DNA of 64,000 nucleotides from Rhodospirillaceae bacterium (GTDB lineage Bacteria > Pseudomonadota > Alphaproteobacteria > DSM-16000 > Inquilinaceae), in assembly GCA_020638575.1 (NCBI GenBank), contig JACKIH010000003.1, positions 2,399,501 through 2,463,500 of the forward strand, read 5' to 3'. Position numbers and translations under genes: made by a program. Below, one piece after another: positions 62,400 to 64,000 of this stretch. The notes beneath the pieces were generated by a model. That model had not been told where the DNA came from. It was given only the letters and a program-made list of their open reading frames with translations, and made no database searches. The first letter of the stretch is position 1. Every line of letters begins with the position of its first letter.

Positions 62400-63740
62400 A
62401 TGACTGACAAAACTCGCCCGATTTTGCGCTGGGCAGGCCAAGCCGCTGCACTGGTTGCTGGGAGTGTTCTAGCCGTCAGTGGCTGTTCTTATTCAAGCCA
62501 GAACATGGCGGAAGTCGCTGACACCTACCGGGCCGCCGTAGACACCTTTCTGAACGACATGATCGCCAACAACATTGCGCGCGCGCGCGATCATCTGCCG
62601 CCGTCCTATGCTGCCATTGGGGACTCCAGCGTCGTGCAGACGGTGGAAGCTGGCATGAGCGGCAGTCTTCCCCTGACCTTGCTGGACGGTGCTGCCTTCT
62701 CCACCCTCACGCTCAGCCCCAGTGCGAACTTCCATGACCAAGTCACCCTCAATCTCAGCCCGACCAACACGCAGATTTTTCAAAGAAATTTAACCCGGGT
62801 GCTGGCTCCGGATGAAGTAGCATTGATCGGGAGAAGAGGAATTGCTCTCGAATTGGCGATGTTGTTATTTGTGCAGGAGATAGATATCTTAGCTATACCA
62901 AGAGGAGAAGTACATTCCGCGAGCGAGATATTTAATAATGCGAGCGACTTCGATTCTGTTCAGCGGCGGCGTGCAGCGGCAAATTTCCTCAATAGGTACC
63001 GCCAATATATGCTTTCTTATGTGAATGATGGTACAGACCAAAGAAGCTGGCAGAGGTTTGTCAGTCTTGTTGAGGAGATGGTCAGAAACAGGGGACTAAC
63101 GGCACAGCCTGGCATGCTTCGCGCCGGAGCTGAAGGAAAAGTTCCTTTTGCGCCGGCATCTGTTTGGTGTTTCAATTCAAATATGGCTGCGAACGGCAAC
63201 GATGTATTGAGGCTTGGAGAGCCTGGCGAGGAAGTTACCTTGCAAATAGACGATCGGCATAGATGCGAATATTACAATATGATCGGAGAGGGTGGTCTCT
63301 TCGCTATTCAACAAGTAGACGATCGCTTGGTTCATATTGGTAGTGAACTGCATGCTGCAGATGAAGAATTGAATCCCGAAGAACATAATTTTGTAACTGG
63401 GATTCGGCCCGTTGAAGCTGACCGTGAAGTGATATACATTTCAGTAACGCCAAGATCCTTCGAAGATGCGACCCGATATCTTGGTGATATCTTGCGCGGA
63501 CAGGCAGAGGGAAGAGATTACCTTTTGCTCGACCCGATTGGCGGGCAGGAGCATGAATTGCTGTCGGTTGAGTTCAACTGCGAGACTCCCGAGATTGCCG
63601 AAATCGATGCGGGGCTTGGCGGTGGTGCAATCTGCGCGGGACCGTGGTCGGGCGATGTGCTGCAGATGATGCGGGCTGTCTATGCGCTGCTACTGGACAG
63701 GCAAGATTTGCCTGACAACACGCGCGTGGTCATCGAGTAG
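62400..63740 (+). CDS. AT-rich lipoprotein gene of unknown family
   Basis: A 446-residue predicted lipoprotein: N-terminal signal with lipobox LAVSGC (Cys at 29). The mature part begins with a helical segment (NMAEVADTYRAAVDTFLNDM) and then appears as mixed alpha/beta; FNSNMAANGNDVLRLGEPGE and the Cys pairs W-C-F-N and H-R-C-E-Y suggest a disulfide. No domain recognised. From about 62770 to 63480 the codons are far more AT-rich (att, aat, ata, aga) than in any other gene here, while the ends are GC-richer, giving a mosaic look. It follows the IS630 element and a strong promoter. ATG 62400 with gggag upstream; a TTG at 62379 is in frame. Horizontal gain is inferred. Confidence 0.75.
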   Translation: MTDKTRPILRWAGQAAALVAGSVLAVSGCSYSSQNMAEVADTYRAAVDTFLNDMIANNIARARDHLPPSYAAIGDSSVVQTVEAGMSGSLPLTLLDGAAFSTLTLSPSANFHDQVTLNLSPTNTQIFQRNLTRVLAPDEVALIGRRGIALELAMLLFVQEIDILAIPRGEVHSASEIFNNASDFDSVQRRRAAANFLNRYRQYMLSYVNDGTDQRSWQRFVSLVEEMVRNRGLTAQPGMLRAGAEGKVPFAPASVWCFNSNMAANGNDVLRLGEPGEEVTLQIDDRHRCEYYNMIGEGGLFAIQQVDDRLVHIGSELHAADEELNPEEHNFVTGIRPVEADREVIYISVTPRSFEDATRYLGDILRGQAEGRDYLLLDPIGGQEHELLSVEFNCETPEIAEIDAGLGGGAICAGPWSGDVLQMMRAVYALLLDRQDLPDNTRVVIE

Positions 63741-63790
63741 CTTGGTGGCAGTTCTTGTCGCATCAGGATGATCGGCCGACGCAGAACTCC

Positions 63791-64000
63791 CTACCCCGCC
63801 GCTGTTGAGCGGATGACGATTTCCCCCACATCCACCCCCGGCGGCTGGGCGATGGCGTAGGCGACGGCGTGGGCCACCGCGTCGGCCGGCATGGCGACGG
63901 TGTCGCGCATCCGCGTCAGGTGGGCCTTCGCCTCCGGGTTGGTCACATGGTCGGTGAAGTTGGTGACGGTGAAGCCGGGCGAAATCACGGTGACGCGCAG
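63791..64000 (-). CDS. SDR-family oxidoreductase, C-terminal end (5' part outside window)
   Basis: About 70 codons, open to the window edge. VISPGFTVTNFTDHV is the post-catalytic P-G-x-V-x-T-x segment of short-chain dehydrogenases, and PADAVAHAVAYAIAQPPGVD, then VGEIVIRST, is the usual C-terminal strand of YdfG-like members. The catalytic Ser-Tyr-Lys region is beyond the edge. Confidence 0.85.
   Translation of the reverse strand: MRVTVISPGFTVTNFTDHVTNPEAKAHLTRMRDTVAMPADAVAHAVAYAIAQPPGVDVGEIVIRSTAAG

Overview
The window is 64 kb of a high-GC alphaproteobacterial chromosome. Gene content and order fit a member of the Rhodospirillales or a close relative; this is inferred from family-level similarity, not from a search. 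Supporting points are the hemE-hemJ-rho / ppsR-maf-aroE-coaE-dnaQ block, a DUF4164-like gene followed by zapA, 6S RNA and fau, an mre-mrdA-rodA cluster, MmcB, and a MutL that carries the endonuclease motif. Almost everything is core chromosome.

Layout. 1-2.6 kb: branched-chain amino acid synthesis (end of ilvB, ilvN, ilvC). 2.9-7.6 kb: a likely envelope-sensing cluster (FecR-domain exported protein, OmpA-type lipoprotein, CHASE2-PAS histidine kinase). 7.6-10.5 kb: acetyltransferase, XRE-cupin regulator, pgi. 10.7-16.7 kb: rod-shape operon mreB-mreC-mreD-mrdA-rodA on the minus strand, interrupted by a 274-bp element with inverted-repeat ends. 16.7-24.2 kb: YbjN protein, two divergent LysE exporters, purU, a GST, then a DUF4164-like gene, zapA, 6S RNA, fau and a YmdB-type phosphodiesterase, then a SLAC1-type channel. 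24.4-27.6 kb: lower glycolysis (gap, an unknown gene, class I aldolase, ThiE-like). 28-35 kb: Nudix, MmcB, a degenerate EAL protein, MOSC, cysQ and an orphan molybdenum hydroxylase large subunit.

35-42.2 kb is probably the replication origin region. rho, hemJ and hemE read leftward; ppsR, maf, aroE, coaE and dnaQ read rightward as an operon with 4- or 8-nt overlaps. The 367 bp between hemE and ppsR hold DnaA-box-like 9-mers and GANTC sites. 42-50 kb: unknown and small exported proteins, a radical SAM protein, an FAD oxidoreductase, a serine protease and mutL. 50-52.7 kb: PBP-activator-like lipoprotein divergent from rsmI-yraN. 52.7-58 kb: EamA exporter coupled to a MarR-GNAT fusion regulator with a palindromic operator, GST, methyltransferase, a stand-alone gp5/VgrG-type OB protein, phhB and a beta-hydroxyacid dehydrogenase. 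58.3-60.9 kb: clpB.

61-64 kb is the accessory end: a complete IS630-family element with terminal repeats, TA duplication and a frameshifted transposase, then an AT-rich lipoprotein gene of unknown family behind a near-consensus promoter, then the end of an SDR gene. The strongest candidates for something undescribed are the FecR/OmpA/CHASE2-kinase module, the AT-rich lipoprotein, a possible papain-like-fold protein at 42.2 kb, and the dispersed palindromic repeat family. I see no CRISPR array, tRNA, rRNA or prophage.
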